NCBI GenBank assembly: GCA_027659245.1
Contig: JAQDPW010000013.1
Span: 1,846-56,071 of the forward strand
Direction: 5' to 3'
DNA length: 54,226 bases
Source: Streptococcaceae bacterium AM104-57
Lineage (GTDB): Bacteria > Bacillota > Bacilli > Lactobacillales > Streptococcaceae
The position numbers and the translations under genes are program-made. Below, piece by piece: positions 17,278-26,366 of the stretch. The notes below the pieces were generated by a model. It was not told the DNA's origin. It saw only the letters and a program-made list of their open reading frames with translations, and searched no databases. The first letter of the stretch is position 1; each line of letters begins with the position of its first letter.

Positions 17278-17559
17278 TTACTGTAGTGCTTGACTGAGTT
17301 TTTCAGTGATTTCTTTATCATCCATCAAGTTGTCAAGCCCGATTAACTTCCCATTAGTCCGACCTTCCAATTCTTGGATCAAATGAAGAGAAGCGATTAC
17401 GATGTCATAGCCTGCTGCTAAACCTTTTGCTTCACCGACACTGCATGAATTGACTGTAAAGTCTGTTTGATTAAGTTTACGGAGGGCATTTTCAACCTTC
17501 ATCTTGATAACCATAGATGAACCCATTCCATTTCCGCACGCTGCTAATACTTTAACCAT
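17278..17559 (-). CDS. ulaB: Ascorbate-specific PTS EIIB component
   Basis: 93-residue phosphocarrier with the phosphorylated Cys8 in VLAACGNGMGSS, the P-loop-like site of lactose/ascorbate-type EIIB. It passes phosphate from UlaC to the sugar at UlaA. GGAGAAAA lies before the ATG and 23 bases separate it from ulaA. Confidence 0.94.
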   Translation of the reverse strand: MVKVLAACGNGMGSSMVIKMKVENALRKLNQTDFTVNSCSVGEAKGLAAGYDIVIASLHLIQELEGRTNGKLIGLDNLMDDKEITEKLSQALQ

Positions 17560-17582
17560 TTTATTTTCTCCTTTTCTAGAAA

Positions 17583-19040
17583 CTATGCTTCTTCTTGAAC
17601 TTCACCCTTGTAGTATTTTTCTTTATCTTTTGCTTTGGCAAATTGAAGTTGAGGAATAACAAGCAAGAAGAGACATACAAGTACATAACCAACAATACCG
17701 AGGTATTTAAAGATGTATCCAAATCCAAGCCATGGGAATTCAAAGTCGATATTTCCATGGTAACCACCGTAAGATGTCAAATCAAGAAGGGCTACACAGA
17801 GAGCTCCTAGAGCAACTTGGAGGACACCTGAGATGAAGGAGAGGATAACGGCTGCTTTCCAACCACCACGCTTATCAGCGTAGACTGCAATTGCTGCATT
17901 ATCAAAGAACACTGGTACAAATCCTGTAATAATAAGGATAGGGTTTTTAAAGACGATGAGCAAGACAATTGTAATCAATTGACCAATCAAACCAAAGGCA
18001 AATCCTGACAAGACCGCGTTTGGAGAACCAAATCCATAAGAAGCTGCAACGTCAACCGCTGGGAATGAACCTGGCAACAATTTGTTTGAAATACCTTGGA
18101 AGGCATTTGTCAACTCAGATACGAACATGCGGACACCTTGCATCAAAACGAACAAGTAAACAGAGAAGGTGAAAGCTGTTTGGATAATGTACATAAAGAA
18201 ATCTTGTTTAGCAGGATTGAATAGAGTTCCTGAAGTGATGACTTCTTTATTAGACATAATGTCTGGACCCAAGATTAAAAGAATAGCTCCGAAAAATACG
18301 AGCATCAAGGTAGCAGATGCAACAACTGTATCGTGGAAGATAGAGAGGAATTTAGGCAATTTAAGATTGTCTAGACTTTCTTCTTTCTTACCAAAGCGTC
18401 CTGCAACTTTATCTACAAACCAGATTGCAAATTGTTGTTGGTGACCAATCGCAAATCCGCCACCACCAGTCAAGCGTTGAGTTGCCTCAACAGTCATATT
18501 TGAACTAACTGCCCAGTAAAGGCCACAGATGATACCGATAGCTGCTGTACCGTAAGCATTGCGCAATTGTGGGACTAAGAATAGAACCATAAGAGATACA
18601 GTCGCAGCTTGTTGTACCATGATGTGACCAGTAATAAAGAGGGTTCTTACTTTCGTAATCTTGCGTAGAGCTACAAGCAAGATATTTACTCCAAAACCGA
18701 TCAATAGAGCTGTAGTTGCAGTTCCAACGAAATCTGGAAACTCTGCTGCAATTTTGTTGTTTGCTGCAGCAAGTCCAAAGTAAGGGTCAATAACCGCTGC
18801 ACCGATTTGGAATTTATAGTTAAGGGCTGCCAAGATTGGACGGAAGGTTGTAACCAAACCACCCGCACCCACGTTGAGCAACATATATCCTACTGTTGCT
18901 TTAACGAAACCTGAGAAAACGTCATGAGCAGGTTTTTTCAAAAGTGCGTATCCTATTAGCACCAATAAACCTACGAAAAATGCGGGATTCTGCAAAATAT
19001 TGCTAGAAAACCAATTTAGAACACTTGAAATGACTTCCAT
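17583..19040 (-). CDS. ulaA: Ascorbate-specific PTS EIIC permease
   Basis: Integral membrane transporter importing L-ascorbate with concomitant phosphorylation. 485 residues from ATG 19040 (MEVISSVLNWF), chosen for AAAGGAGAA upstream; the in-frame extension further upstream would cover the promoter. About eleven hydrophobic helices. Diagnostic stretches include PAFFVGLLVLIGYALLKK, VGYMLLNVGAGGLV and a C-terminal hydrophilic KAKDKEKYYKGEVQEEA. First gene of the ulaABCDEF operon. Confidence 0.95.
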   Translation of the reverse strand: MEVISSVLNWFSSNILQNPAFFVGLLVLIGYALLKKPAHDVFSGFVKATVGYMLLNVGAGGLVTTFRPILAALNYKFQIGAAVIDPYFGLAAANNKIAAEFPDFVGTATTALLIGFGVNILLVALRKITKVRTLFITGHIMVQQAATVSLMVLFLVPQLRNAYGTAAIGIICGLYWAVSSNMTVEATQRLTGGGGFAIGHQQQFAIWFVDKVAGRFGKKEESLDNLKLPKFLSIFHDTVVASATLMLVFFGAILLILGPDIMSNKEVITSGTLFNPAKQDFFMYIIQTAFTFSVYLFVLMQGVRMFVSELTNAFQGISNKLLPGSFPAVDVAASYGFGSPNAVLSGFAFGLIGQLITIVLLIVFKNPILIITGFVPVFFDNAAIAVYADKRGGWKAAVILSFISGVLQVALGALCVALLDLTSYGGYHGNIDFEFPWLGFGYIFKYLGIVGYVLVCLFLLVIPQLQFAKAKDKEKYYKGEVQEEA

Positions 19041-19074
19041 AATTGTTCTCCTTTTGAATTGTTTTTGTAAGTTT

Positions 19075-19143
19075 ATTATATAATTTGAAAACGGAAACAA
19101 AAAGACCAAGAATTACACAGCGGACTGTTCACTCTTGGACTGT
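19075..19143 (-). promoter_or_regulatory. ulaA promoter with shared 45-bp ula operator
   Basis: The -10 TATAAT is at 19080-19075. The 45-bp element at 19099-19143 carries ACAGTCCAA, TGAACA, TGTGT and TTCTTGGTCTTTTT, all in the same register as at ulaG, with its edge 18 bp above the -10 in both cases. The -35 is formed by the poor TTTTTG end of the element, consistent with activator dependence. Confidence 0.75.
19086..19099 (+). promoter_or_regulatory. cre (CcpA) site inside the ulaA promoter
   Basis: TGAAAACGGAAACA is a full match to WTGNAANCGNNNNCA. It fills the spacer between -35 and -10, the position for catabolite repression of ulaABCDEF by CcpA. Confidence 0.72.
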
Positions 19144-19170
19144 ATAATTTATGATATTTTACGGATTATC

Positions 19171-19794
19171 TTATTTCCTTGTAGCTAGATAATAGGGAAG
19201 AATTTTATCATAAGACTTCAATAGGCCTTCTACGATTTCTTCTTCCGATGAATTTGCAGTTACTGGAATATCTGCCTTTACTAAAACTTTGCGGACTTCC
19301 TGATGGAATCGTTTTTCTCTTAAAATTTGGCGATTTTCCTCAGTAGCCTCCATCTTTTGACTTTCTCCATCTGAGTAGACTAGATAGTAAATTCCTTCTA
19401 CCACTGGAACTTCTAAGACCTTGGTTTGTTTGTCTAATGTTCGCTCATCCTTCTTACGTTCAATAAAACTCACTTCTAGTGAAACTCCAAAATCAGAAGG
19501 GCTTCCATACAAACGAAGGGCCAACATAGGCTCCGTCACTTGCCCTTCACGCTGTAAATAAGCCCAGAAATGTGGTCGCAAACGTTGGGCTTGATTCATC
19601 CACTGACTCGTTCCTTGCAGTATCCATTCTGGATGCCTTGCTTGAAAAGCCTTGGCCAAGTGTGTAAAGACCTTTCTGGCCTCCTGCCCCTTACTCCTCA
19701 AATAAAGCATTTTCTCCGCATCTTGTTCTGCCTTCTCTGGTTTTTGGTACTGCAAGCCAGAGAAAGCTAGATAGTCTCTCATTGTATTCAACAT
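19171..19794 (-). CDS. Conserved protein of unknown function
   Basis: 207 residues, soluble and charged, no signal peptide or membrane helix. Starts MLNTMRDYLAFSGLQYQ after GGGAGG. The middle is rich in aromatic residues (PHFWAYLQREGQ, RLYGSPSDFGVSLEVSFIERKKDE) and the C-terminus (SSEEEIVEGLLKSYDKILPYYLATRK) looks alpha-helical. I do not recognise the family. It lies between khpB/jag and the ulaA promoter and has no terminator of its own that I can see; the jag terminator precedes it. I recall a homologue at the same place in pneumococcus, so it is an established chromosomal gene. Confidence 0.72.
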   Translation of the reverse strand: MLNTMRDYLAFSGLQYQKPEKAEQDAEKMLYLRSKGQEARKVFTHLAKAFQARHPEWILQGTSQWMNQAQRLRPHFWAYLQREGQVTEPMLALRLYGSPSDFGVSLEVSFIERKKDERTLDKQTKVLEVPVVEGIYYLVYSDGESQKMEATEENRQILREKRFHQEVRKVLVKADIPVTANSSEEEIVEGLLKSYDKILPYYLATRK

Positions 19795-19817
19795 AGGATT
19801 AACCTCCCTTAGCTAGC

Positions 19818-19842
19818 AAAAAATCAGGGAAGCCCTGATTTT
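19818..19842 (-). terminator. Terminator of khpB/jag
   Basis: Minus-strand AAAATCAGGG-CTT-CCCTGATTTTTT hairpin, five bases past the stop. Confidence 0.88.
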
Positions 19843-19847
19843 CTATT

Positions 19848-20810
19848 TTATTCTGTATCAACAACAACGTAACGATTTGGCTCATCACCTTCTGAATAAC
19901 TAGTGACACCCTCCATACGTGAAATGATACGATGGATAATTTTACGTTCGCTGCTAGACATTGGATCTGTCACCTGACTACGACCATCTTCTAGGACACG
20001 TGTAGCTAATTTTTGTGCATAGCTCTGCAAAACTTCCGCACGGTGCTCTACATAGTCATTAACATTGATGGTAATATAGAAGGTTCTTGAATAGCGATTA
20101 TAGAGATAATTCTGTGCTAAGAGCTGAAGAGATTTCAAGACCTTCCCGTGGTAACCGATAATACGACCTGGTTCATTAGTATCGATTTGCATATTGATAG
20201 AACGGCGATTTGAAGTACTTGAGATTGCTCCCTCAACATCCATATCATCAATAATACCTTGAACATAGCTGGTCACTTCTTCAACAACCTGGTCAATATC
20301 GTAGGTCGGCTCAATCTTCAAGCCTAGGTTTTCTAAATCATCATTCTGCTCTTGTTCTACTACTTCCTGCTCTTTAGGCTCTTCTGGAAGCAAATCTTTT
20401 AGAATGGCAATATGACCTGTCTCCTGGAGAATCGTGCTCGCTTCTTTTTCATTTTTCAGAATTTCAGCCTTAACCTCATCAGAGATGCCTTGCCCTTCTT
20501 CCTCGATTTTCTTAATGGCTTCAACAACATGCCCTAAGTCTACTGTTGCTTCACTAACAGTCTTAACGGGTTCGTTCTTAGCATTAACTTCCTTTGGAAC
20601 TCCTTTGACTGCTTGCTGATTTGCCTTCACAACAGTTGTCTCACTAATTGCTTCGATATCAACTTGCGCTGGTTTCTTCCCAAAAAGGCCAAAGAATCCT
20701 TTTTTCTCCCTTGATACGACCTTAATATGCGCCTTCATTCTAGGAATTCCCATTTCATTCAATCCCGTCTGGATCGCTTCTTCAACCGTTGAACCTGTAA
20801 ATAATACCAT
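19848..20810 (-). CDS. khpB: KhpB / Jag / EloR RNA-binding protein
   Basis: 320-residue RNA-binding regulator that in pneumococcus acts with KhpA and StkP to control cell elongation. Domain order: Jag-N (1-50, VLFTGSTVEEAIQTGLNEMGI with KKGFFGLFGKKPAQV), a long acidic linker (about 60-165), a KH domain with the GRIIGYHGK loop near 215, and a C-terminal R3H domain (SSSERKIIHRII, ending GDEPNRYVVVDTE). Cotranscribed after rnpA and yidC, with 14 bases between yidC and this gene. Confidence 0.94.
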   Translation of the reverse strand: MVLFTGSTVEEAIQTGLNEMGIPRMKAHIKVVSREKKGFFGLFGKKPAQVDIEAISETTVVKANQQAVKGVPKEVNAKNEPVKTVSEATVDLGHVVEAIKKIEEEGQGISDEVKAEILKNEKEASTILQETGHIAILKDLLPEEPKEQEVVEQEQNDDLENLGLKIEPTYDIDQVVEEVTSYVQGIIDDMDVEGAISSTSNRRSINMQIDTNEPGRIIGYHGKVLKSLQLLAQNYLYNRYSRTFYITINVNDYVEHRAEVLQSYAQKLATRVLEDGRSQVTDPMSSSERKIIHRIISRMEGVTSYSEGDEPNRYVVVDTE

Positions 20811-20824
20811 TACAAGATTCCTCC

Positions 20825-21658
20825 TTACTTTTTCTTTTTCTGTGCTTTCTTGAGAGCTTTTCTCTTCTTACCTTCTAAATCCTTCTGAGCCTGTACTCCC
20901 GCCTCACGCTCTGCAATAATCTTAAATGGATTGTTGAGCAGATAGGTTTGTAGCACCTGATAAGCATTGGATACCGCCCAGTATAAGGCAACCCCACTTG
21001 GTGAATACATGGCAAAGAAGAAAATCATGACTGGAATTGCATACATCATTCCTGTCATGGCACCATTTTTCTCAACCATGGCCTTATTGGATAACCAAGT
21101 GCTAAGGAAAGTAAAGATAGCTGCCAAAATTGGCAAAACAAAAGTCGTATCTACACCACCAAGGTTAATCCATAAGAAATGACCCGTTTTTAGAAATTCT
21201 ACCCTACTCAAAGCTTGGAACAAGGCCAACAAGACTGGCATTTGGATTAAGATTGGCCAAAGAGAAGCTGACTGCTTCACACCATGTTGCTTGAACAACT
21301 GACGCATTTCTTGATCAAGCTTGGTACGGCTCTCCATATCCCGTCCCGGATAACGTTCTCGCAACTCCTTAACAAGTGGTTGTACTTCTTGCATCTTTCT
21401 AGATGCCACCATTTGTATTTGAAAAACTGGTAGAAGAATCGTTCTAATCAGAAGGGTAAATAATATAATCCCCAGACCAATACTTGTATCAAATGATAAA
21501 AAGCGAATGGTTTCAGCAAAAAAATAAACAAATTTACTCCAAAAATCTGTTGATTCCGCTGTAATCTCACTCGGCGTACCACTAGCTGTGCAGGCGCTCA
21601 TCACAAATAAAGCAAGCACCATTAAGCTAGTCAACTGTAATTTCTTTTTCACTCCCAT
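20825..21658 (-). CDS. yidC: Membrane protein insertase YidC (lipoprotein)
   Basis: Inserts membrane proteins alone or with Sec. 277 residues; signal sequence with lipobox VMSAC, lipidated Cys23. Five transmembrane segments follow the Gram-positive YidC plan, with the conserved Arg in [14 protein letters not shown] of the first helix and a lysine-rich tail ([16 protein letters not shown]) for ribosome contact. It overlaps rnpA by 32 bases. Streptococci usually have two YidC paralogues; this is the rnpA-linked one. Confidence 0.95.
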   Translation of the reverse strand: MGVKKKLQLTSLMVLALFVMSACTASGTPSEITAESTDFWSKFVYFFAETIRFLSFDTSIGLGIILFTLLIRTILLPVFQIQMVASRKMQEVQPLVKELRERYPGRDMESRTKLDQEMRQLFKQHGVKQSASLWPILIQMPVLLALFQALSRVEFLKTGHFLWINLGGVDTTFVLPILAAIFTFLSTWLSNKAMVEKNGAMTGMMYAIPVMIFFFAMYSPSGVALYWAVSNAYQVLQTYLLNNPFKIIAEREAGVQAQKDLEGKKRKALKKAQKKKK

Positions 21659-21998
21659 TTCCTTCCTGGTAAATCTTTGATAACTTTAATACGTGAAGTA
21701 GATTTTTTTCCATTTCCGCGTAGTCCAAGATTTCAACACCTTTTCGAGCAATCACAACAAAATCTACATTTTCAACCAGCTGATCTTTATGTTCAATCAG
21801 AATATGTCGAATTCTTCTCTTGATCTGATTCCTCGTGACAGCGTTTCCTAATTTTTTACTGACAGATAGGCCAACTCGAAAATGCTGTTCATTATTTTCT
21901 AATCGATAAATAACAAATTTACGATTAGCAAAACTCTCCCCTTTTTTAAATATTGCACTAAAATCTTTCTCTTTTTTTACACGAAAGCGTTTTTTCAA
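21627..21998 (-). CDS. rnpA: Ribonuclease P protein component
   Basis: Protein subunit of RNase P, which matures tRNA 5' ends. 123 residues, start codon TTG (21998-21996) with GGAG seven bases upstream. Family motif [10 protein letters not shown] around 57-66 and the [14 protein letters not shown] strand. The TTG start and the 32-bp overlap with yidC couple expression of the two. rpmH, its usual neighbour in many bacteria, is absent here. Confidence 0.96.
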   Translation of the reverse strand: MKKRFRVKKEKDFSAIFKKGESFANRKFVIYRLENNEQHFRVGLSVSKKLGNAVTRNQIKRRIRHILIEHKDQLVENVDFVVIARKGVEILDYAEMEKNLLHVLKLSKIYQEGNGSEKEITVD

Positions 21999-22028
21999 AA
22001 TTCAACTCCATCTATTAAAACTACTACT

Positions 22029-22056
22029 ATTATACCATAATTTTTCAAAAAGCCAA
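22029..22056 (-). promoter_or_regulatory. Promoter of rnpA-yidC-khpB
   Basis: Minus strand TTGGCT (22056-22051), 16-bp spacer, TATAAT (22034-22029) with extended TGG immediately upstream. Confidence 0.75.
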
Positions 22057-22179
22057 TCATAGCAAGGTTTTAGCCCATGTTTACCTAATAAAAAGACATA
22101 TTTTCACTCTAAAATCATCATCTTTTTTCAAAAATTTCTCAAATTTGGGCATACAAGTCTGCTCATTTCTGATCAGAAA
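22057..22179. other. Gene-free AT-rich spacer
   Basis: Between the rnpA promoter and the small RNA terminator. No ORF or clear structure seen. Confidence 0.5.
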
Positions 22180-22269
22180 AAAACAAAAGTCACCCTTTGG
22201 AGTGACTTTTGTAGGAGATTATTATGAAAAAGTTAGGATTTCTATTAAATAAAGTTAGGAGGTCTTTAT
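22180..22269 (-). ncRNA. CiaR-dependent small RNA (csRNA family)
   Basis: A predicted RNA of about 90 bases on minus, running from about 22269 to the T-run near 22177-22183. The 5' stem-loop AAUAAAG / CUUUAUU presents ACCUCCUAA in its loop, and AUCUCCU recurs further on; both are anti-Shine-Dalgarno sequences. The 3' end is a 10-bp terminator hairpin (CAAAAGUCAC / GUGACUUUUG) with a long U tail. Two unpaired UCCU segments, a terminator and a CiaR promoter are the hallmarks of streptococcal csRNAs (ccn genes), which repress translation initiation of several targets. It lies between the DUF711 gene and rnpA. I cannot say which numbered csRNA it is. Confidence 0.85.
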
Positions 22270-22275
22270 TTAATA

Positions 22276-22313
22276 ATTATAGTATACACGTCTATCCTTA
22301 AACCCAACTTAAA
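22276..22313 (-). promoter_or_regulatory. CiaR-box promoter of the small RNA
   Basis: Minus strand TTTAAG-N5-TTTAAG at 22313-22297, the CiaR direct repeat, then TATAAT at 22281-22276. No other -35 is present, as in CiaR-activated promoters. Confidence 0.85.
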
Positions 22314-22329
22314 CAGATTCCACTTCTTT

Positions 22330-23667
22330 TTAATTTTTAAAACTATGGATTGGAGCCGGGATTTGTCCTCCACGTGCAATAAAATCAACAGACGAGGCAC
22401 CGTTGACTTTCATGACTGGCGCTGTTCCTAAAAGCCCACCAAACTCAATCATATCGCCTTCTTTTCCTTTTGGAATAATACGTACAGCTGTTGTTTTCAT
22501 ATTGATGACCCCGATAGCAGCTTCATCAGCAATCATTGCCGCAATCGTTTCTGCAGGTGTATCCTCAGGAATGGCAATCATATCCAAACCAACTGAACAG
22601 ATTGCCGTCATAGCTTCTAGTTTTTCCAAATTAAGGGAGCCATTTTGCACAGCAGCAATCATCCCCTCGTCCTCAGAAACTGGGATAAAAGCACCTGATA
22701 AACCACCAACTTGGTTGCAGGCCATCACTCCGCCCTTCTTAACTTGGTCGTTCAAAAGAGCCAAGGCAGCAGTCGTTCCATGGGTCCCAACTGTTTCTAG
22801 TCCCATTTCTTCAAGAACACGAGCTACAGAATCACCCACTGCTGGAGTCGGAGCCAAGCTCAGATCGACAATTCCAAAATCAACTCCCAGACGCTCACTA
22901 GCCATCTGACCGACTAATTGACCAATACGGGTAATCTTGAAGGCTGTCTTTTTAACAGTTTCTGCTACAACATCAAAACTCTGACCACGAACCTTTTCTA
23001 GGGCACGTTTGACAACACCCGGTCCTGAAACACCCACATTAATGATAACATCTGCTTCACCTACTCCATGGAAGGCACCTGCCATAAAAGGATTGTCCTC
23101 TACCGCGTTGGCAAATACAACTAATTTAGCAGCACCCATATCAGACAGAGAAGCTGTCTCCTTGATAATACGCCCCATATCCGCTACTGCAGTCATATTG
23201 ATACCCGATTTGGTAGAACCGATATTTACCGATGAACAAACCTTATCTGTTTCTGCCAAAGCACGAGGAATGGAATTGATGAGAATCTCATCACCTTTTT
23301 GGTAACCCTTTTGTACCAAGGCAGAAAAACCACCAATGAAGTCAACACCAATTTCTTTCGCAGCTTTATCCAGTGCTTTAGCTAAGACTACATAATCCGT
23401 CGCATCAGTAGCAGCACCGATCAAGGAAATTGGAGTTACGGACACACGTTTATTTACAATGGGAATGCCCAACTCAGCCGCAATTTCATCTCCAACAGCC
23501 ACTAAATTAGCCGCCTTGGTTGTAATCTTTTGATAAATTTTCTCCGCAGCACGATTGATATCTGTATCAATACAGTCTAAGAGAGAGATACCCATAGTGA
23601 TTGTCCGAATATCAAAATTCTGCTCCTCAATCATAGCGATTGTTTCGGTAACTTGTCTAATATCCAT
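22330..23667 (-). CDS. DUF711 / UPF0210 family protein
   Basis: 445 residues, matching a conserved streptococcal protein with a TIM-barrel-like fold of the DUF711 family. Sequence features: [32 protein letters not shown] at the start (the conserved opening), [40 protein letters not shown], and the C-terminal [25 protein letters not shown]. Soluble. It follows an ACT-domain protein by 8 bases, so the pair is an operon; the ACT domain often senses amino acids, suggesting a small-molecule link. Function is not known. Confidence 0.85.
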   Translation of the reverse strand: MDIRQVTETIAMIEEQNFDIRTITMGISLLDCIDTDINRAAEKIYQKITTKAANLVAVGDEIAAELGIPIVNKRVSVTPISLIGAATDATDYVVLAKALDKAAKEIGVDFIGGFSALVQKGYQKGDEILINSIPRALAETDKVCSSVNIGSTKSGINMTAVADMGRIIKETASLSDMGAAKLVVFANAVEDNPFMAGAFHGVGEADVIINVGVSGPGVVKRALEKVRGQSFDVVAETVKKTAFKITRIGQLVGQMASERLGVDFGIVDLSLAPTPAVGDSVARVLEEMGLETVGTHGTTAALALLNDQVKKGGVMACNQVGGLSGAFIPVSEDEGMIAAVQNGSLNLEKLEAMTAICSVGLDMIAIPEDTPAETIAAMIADEAAIGVINMKTTAVRIIPKGKEGDMIEFGGLLGTAPVMKVNGASSVDFIARGGQIPAPIHSFKN

Positions 23668-23675
23668 GACCCCTC

Positions 23676-23942
23676 CTAGATATTGTACATAGCATCAAAA
23701 ATAGCTGCACTTTGAATATTAATTTTAACATTCAAAGTCCGTCCAAAAGTTTCAAATTCACTTCTAAGATAAGTGAAATCTTGTTTTTCATCACTAGATA
23801 CCACAGCCATCATTGTAAAGAATTCGTCCAAGACTGTTTGTGAGATATCATCAATATTCAAACCCAATTCTGCAATTTTACCAGAAACACCTGCAACAAT
23901 TCCAGATTTATCTTTACCAACAACAGTTATAATCGCTTTCAT
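23676..23942 (-). CDS. ACT-domain protein
   Basis: 88 residues from ATG 23942 ([30 protein letters not shown]), preceded by TTGGAG. A single ACT-like fold spans the whole protein, similar to glycine-cleavage GcvR-type regulators. It is probably a ligand-binding partner for the downstream DUF711 protein. A TATACT -10 at 24010-24005 may drive the pair, with a poor -35. Confidence 0.9.
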   Translation of the reverse strand: MKAIITVVGKDKSGIVAGVSGKIAELGLNIDDISQTVLDEFFTMMAVVSSDEKQDFTYLRSEFETFGRTLNVKINIQSAAIFDAMYNI

Positions 23943-24033
23943 AAGCAAACTCCAATTCTTCTTAAAATAAGAAACCTGAACATTAAACAGGATTCTTTTT
24001 CAATAGTATAGCATATTTCTTACTAAAATACTT

Positions 24034-24089
24034 AAAAACGCCTGCTTACGAAATTGTTCTTTAGTAAAAAACAATTTCGTAAACAAGCG
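24034..24089 (-). terminator. Terminator of the S10-spc-alpha operon
   Basis: A long hairpin. Perfect 13-bp core TTACGAAATTGTT / AACAATTTCGTAA (24046-24058 and 24070-24082), extended by imperfect outer pairs (CGCTTG / CAGGCG), followed by T5 on minus. It lies about 120 bases past rplQ. Confidence 0.8.
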
Positions 24090-24102
24090 TCTACCTTATC
24101 AT

Positions 24103-24190
24103 CTTATGATGAGTGTTCCCGCTAGGACTTATGTCCTAGCGGTAGACCAGAGCTAGACTAAGAGCACAAGACTCCATCATCATAACACTC
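24103..24190 (-). other. Structured 3' region between rplQ and its terminator
   Basis: A perfect 10-bp hairpin CCGCTAGGAC-TTAT-GTCCTAGCGG (24119-24142) is flanked by alternative pairings: TTATGATGA (24104-24112) with TCATCATAA (24177-24185), and GAGTGTT (24111-24117) with AACACTC (24184-24190). GTCTACC (24087-24093) can also pair with GGTAGAC (24141-24147). No ORF. Confidence 0.55.
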
Positions 24191-24206
24191 AACAAAATTG
24201 ATGATT

Positions 24207-24593
24207 TTATACTAATTCGATGATCGCCATTGGCGCTGCATCACCACGACGTGGTTCAGTTTTAAGGATACGAGTGTATCCACCGTTACGTTCAGCATAA
24301 CGAGGTGCGATTTCTGAGAACAATTTTTGAAGTGCTGTAGTAGAAGTGTACTTATCAGTTGCTTCATCATAGTTTTCAGATGCGATTTCATTACGTACGA
24401 AAGCAGCTGCTTGACGACGTGCATGCAAATCACCACGTTTACCTAGAGTAATCATTTTTTCAACAGTTTTACGGATTTCTTTAGCACGAGCTTCAGTTGT
24501 CACGATTGATTCGTTAATCAAAAGGTCAGTTGTCAAATCGCGAAGCATTGCTTTACGTTGTGAGCTAGTGCGTCCTAGTTTACGGTAAGCCAT
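24207..24593 (-). CDS. rplQ: 50S ribosomal protein L17
   Basis: 128 residues, full length ([20 protein letters not shown] ... [12 protein letters not shown]), with the conserved [12 protein letters not shown] segment. Last gene of the ribosomal operon, 11 bases after rpoA. L17 sits near the peptide exit tunnel of the large subunit. AGGAGG precedes the ATG. Confidence 0.98.
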   Translation of the reverse strand: MAYRKLGRTSSQRKAMLRDLTTDLLINESIVTTEARAKEIRKTVEKMITLGKRGDLHARRQAAAFVRNEIASENYDEATDKYTSTTALQKLFSEIAPRYAERNGGYTRILKTEPRRGDAAPMAIIELV

Positions 24594-24604
24594 GTATTCC
24601 TCCT

Positions 24605-25540
24605 TTATTTATCTTTTAATCCAAGACCCAAATCAATGAGTTTGACTTTCACTTCTTCCAAACTCTTGCGTCCAAGATTTCTTACTTTCATCATCTCTGC
24701 TTCAGATTTTTCTGTCAAATCATGCACAGTATTGATACCGGCACGTTTCAAACAGTTGTATGAGCGCACAGACAAGTCAAGTTCCTCAATCGTACGTTCC
24801 AAGATACGGTCGTCCGATTCAGTATCAGCTTCTTTCATCACTTCTGCTGACTTAGCAATCTCTGTAAGATTTGTAAACAAATCAAGATGCTCTGTCAAGA
24901 TACGTGCTGAAAGCCCTAAAGCATCTTCTGGAATAATTGTTCCATTAGTCAAGATTTCAAGGGTTAATTTGTCGAAACCATCATTGCTACCTACACGAGC
25001 AGGTTCAACTTGATAGTTGACTTTTGTAACTGGTGTATAAATAGAATCTACAGCAAGTGTCCCAACTGGTGCATTATCTTTTTTATTTTCATCAGCAGGT
25101 ACATATCCACGACCACTGTTAACAGTCATAGTCGCTTTTAGAGAAGAACCTTCACCGATTGTAAAGAGATAATGATCTGGATTTACAATTTCAATATCGC
25201 TATCTGTCAAAATGTCACCAGCTGTTACTTCAGCAGGGCCTTCAACATCTAGTTCGATGATTTTTTCGTCTTCAACGTACGATTTCACTGCAATTCCTTT
25301 AATGTTCAGAATGATTTGCATCACGTCTTCACGAACACCTGGAACTGTGTCAAACTCATGTAACACACCATCAATGTTGATAGATGTCACAGCTGCTCCT
25401 GGTAGAGAAGCTAGAAGTACACGACGAAGAGAGTTACCAAGAGTTGTACCGTAGCCACGTTCAAGTGGTTCGATTACAAACTTGCCATAATCTTTATTTT
25501 CATCAATTTTTGTTATATTTGGTTTTTCAAACTCGATCAT
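24605..25540 (-). CDS. rpoA: RNA polymerase alpha subunit
   Basis: 311 residues. N-terminal dimerisation domain (about 1-230, [31 protein letters not shown]) that nucleates RNA polymerase assembly, a linker, and a C-terminal domain (about 245-311, [22 protein letters not shown]) that binds UP elements and regulators such as CcpA. Located between rpsK and rplQ, the usual alpha-operon order. Confidence 0.98.
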   Translation of the reverse strand: MIEFEKPNITKIDENKDYGKFVIEPLERGYGTTLGNSLRRVLLASLPGAAVTSINIDGVLHEFDTVPGVREDVMQIILNIKGIAVKSYVEDEKIIELDVEGPAEVTAGDILTDSDIEIVNPDHYLFTIGEGSSLKATMTVNSGRGYVPADENKKDNAPVGTLAVDSIYTPVTKVNYQVEPARVGSNDGFDKLTLEILTNGTIIPEDALGLSARILTEHLDLFTNLTEIAKSAEVMKEADTESDDRILERTIEELDLSVRSYNCLKRAGINTVHDLTEKSEAEMMKVRNLGRKSLEEVKVKLIDLGLGLKDK

Positions 25541-25582
25541 TTAGTTACTCCCTCTTAAACGAAAAGCAGTGTAAGGTTATGA

Positions 25583-25966
25583 TTATACACGGCGACGTTT
25601 TGGAGGACGAGCACCATTATGTGGCACTGGAGTCACATCGCGAATTGCTGTTACTTCAAGACCAGCGGCAGCAAGAGCACGAATAGCTGACTCACGACCA
25701 GAACCTGGACCTTTTACAGTAACTTCAACTGACTTAAGACCGTGTTCTTGTGCAGATTTAGCAGCAGCTTCAGAAGCCATTTGAGCAGCGAATGGTGTAG
25801 ATTTACGAGAACCTTTGAAACCAAGAGCACCAGCTGATGACCAAGCAATTGCATTACCATGCACATCAGTAATCATAACAATAGTGTTATTAAATGTAGC
25901 GTGAATATGAGCAATACCAGATTCGATATTCTTTTTCACACGACGTTTACGTGTTGGTTTAGCCAA
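25583..25966 (-). CDS. rpsK: 30S ribosomal protein S11
   Basis: 127 residues, platform protein of the small subunit near the 3' end of 16S rRNA. Typical [18 protein letters not shown] and C-terminal [23 protein letters not shown] upstream; 17 bases after rpsM. Confidence 0.98.
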
Positions 25967-25983
25967 GACTTTTACCTCCTATA

Positions 25984-26349
25984 TTATTTTTTCTTACCAG
26001 CAATCGCAACAGCTTTACCTTTACGAGTGCGAGCGTTGTTTTTAGTGTTTTGTCCACGGACAGGAAGTCCACGACGGTGACGGATACCACGGTATGAACC
26101 GATTTCCATCAAACGTTTGATGTTCAAGTTAACTTCACGACGAAGGTCACCTTCAACTTTGATTGCATCCACTTCACGACGGATAGCATCTTCTTGATCT
26201 GATGTAAGATCGCGAACACGTACATCTTCTGAAATTCCAGCAGCTGCCAAGATTTTCTTAGATGTTGGAAGTCCGATACCGTACACATAAGTCAATGAAA
26301 TTACTACGCGTTTGTCATTTGGAATGTCAACTCCAGCAATACGAGCCAT
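25984..26349 (-). CDS. rpsM: 30S ribosomal protein S13
   Basis: 121 residues, head protein contacting the P-site tRNA and L5. Starts [21 protein letters not shown]; conserved [16 protein letters not shown] and a basic tail ending AGKKK. Confidence 0.98.
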   Translation of the reverse strand: MARIAGVDIPNDKRVVISLTYVYGIGLPTSKKILAAAGISEDVRVRDLTSDQEDAIRREVDAIKVEGDLRREVNLNIKRLMEIGSYRGIRHRRGLPVRGQNTKNNARTRKGKAVAIAGKKK

Positions 26350-26366
26350 GTTTTCTCCTTTCTATC

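Noticed and set aside
21999..22028. rpmH (L34) upstream of rnpA
   Set aside because: No 44-codon frame with the L34 pattern exists there; the space is occupied by the rnpA promoter.
22224..22301. A plus-strand 25-codon ORF starting MKKLGFLLNK with a TAGGAG ribosome binding site
   Set aside because: It is the reverse complement of the csRNA. The small RNA carries anti-Shine-Dalgarno sequences, so its antisense automatically looks like a ribosome binding site.
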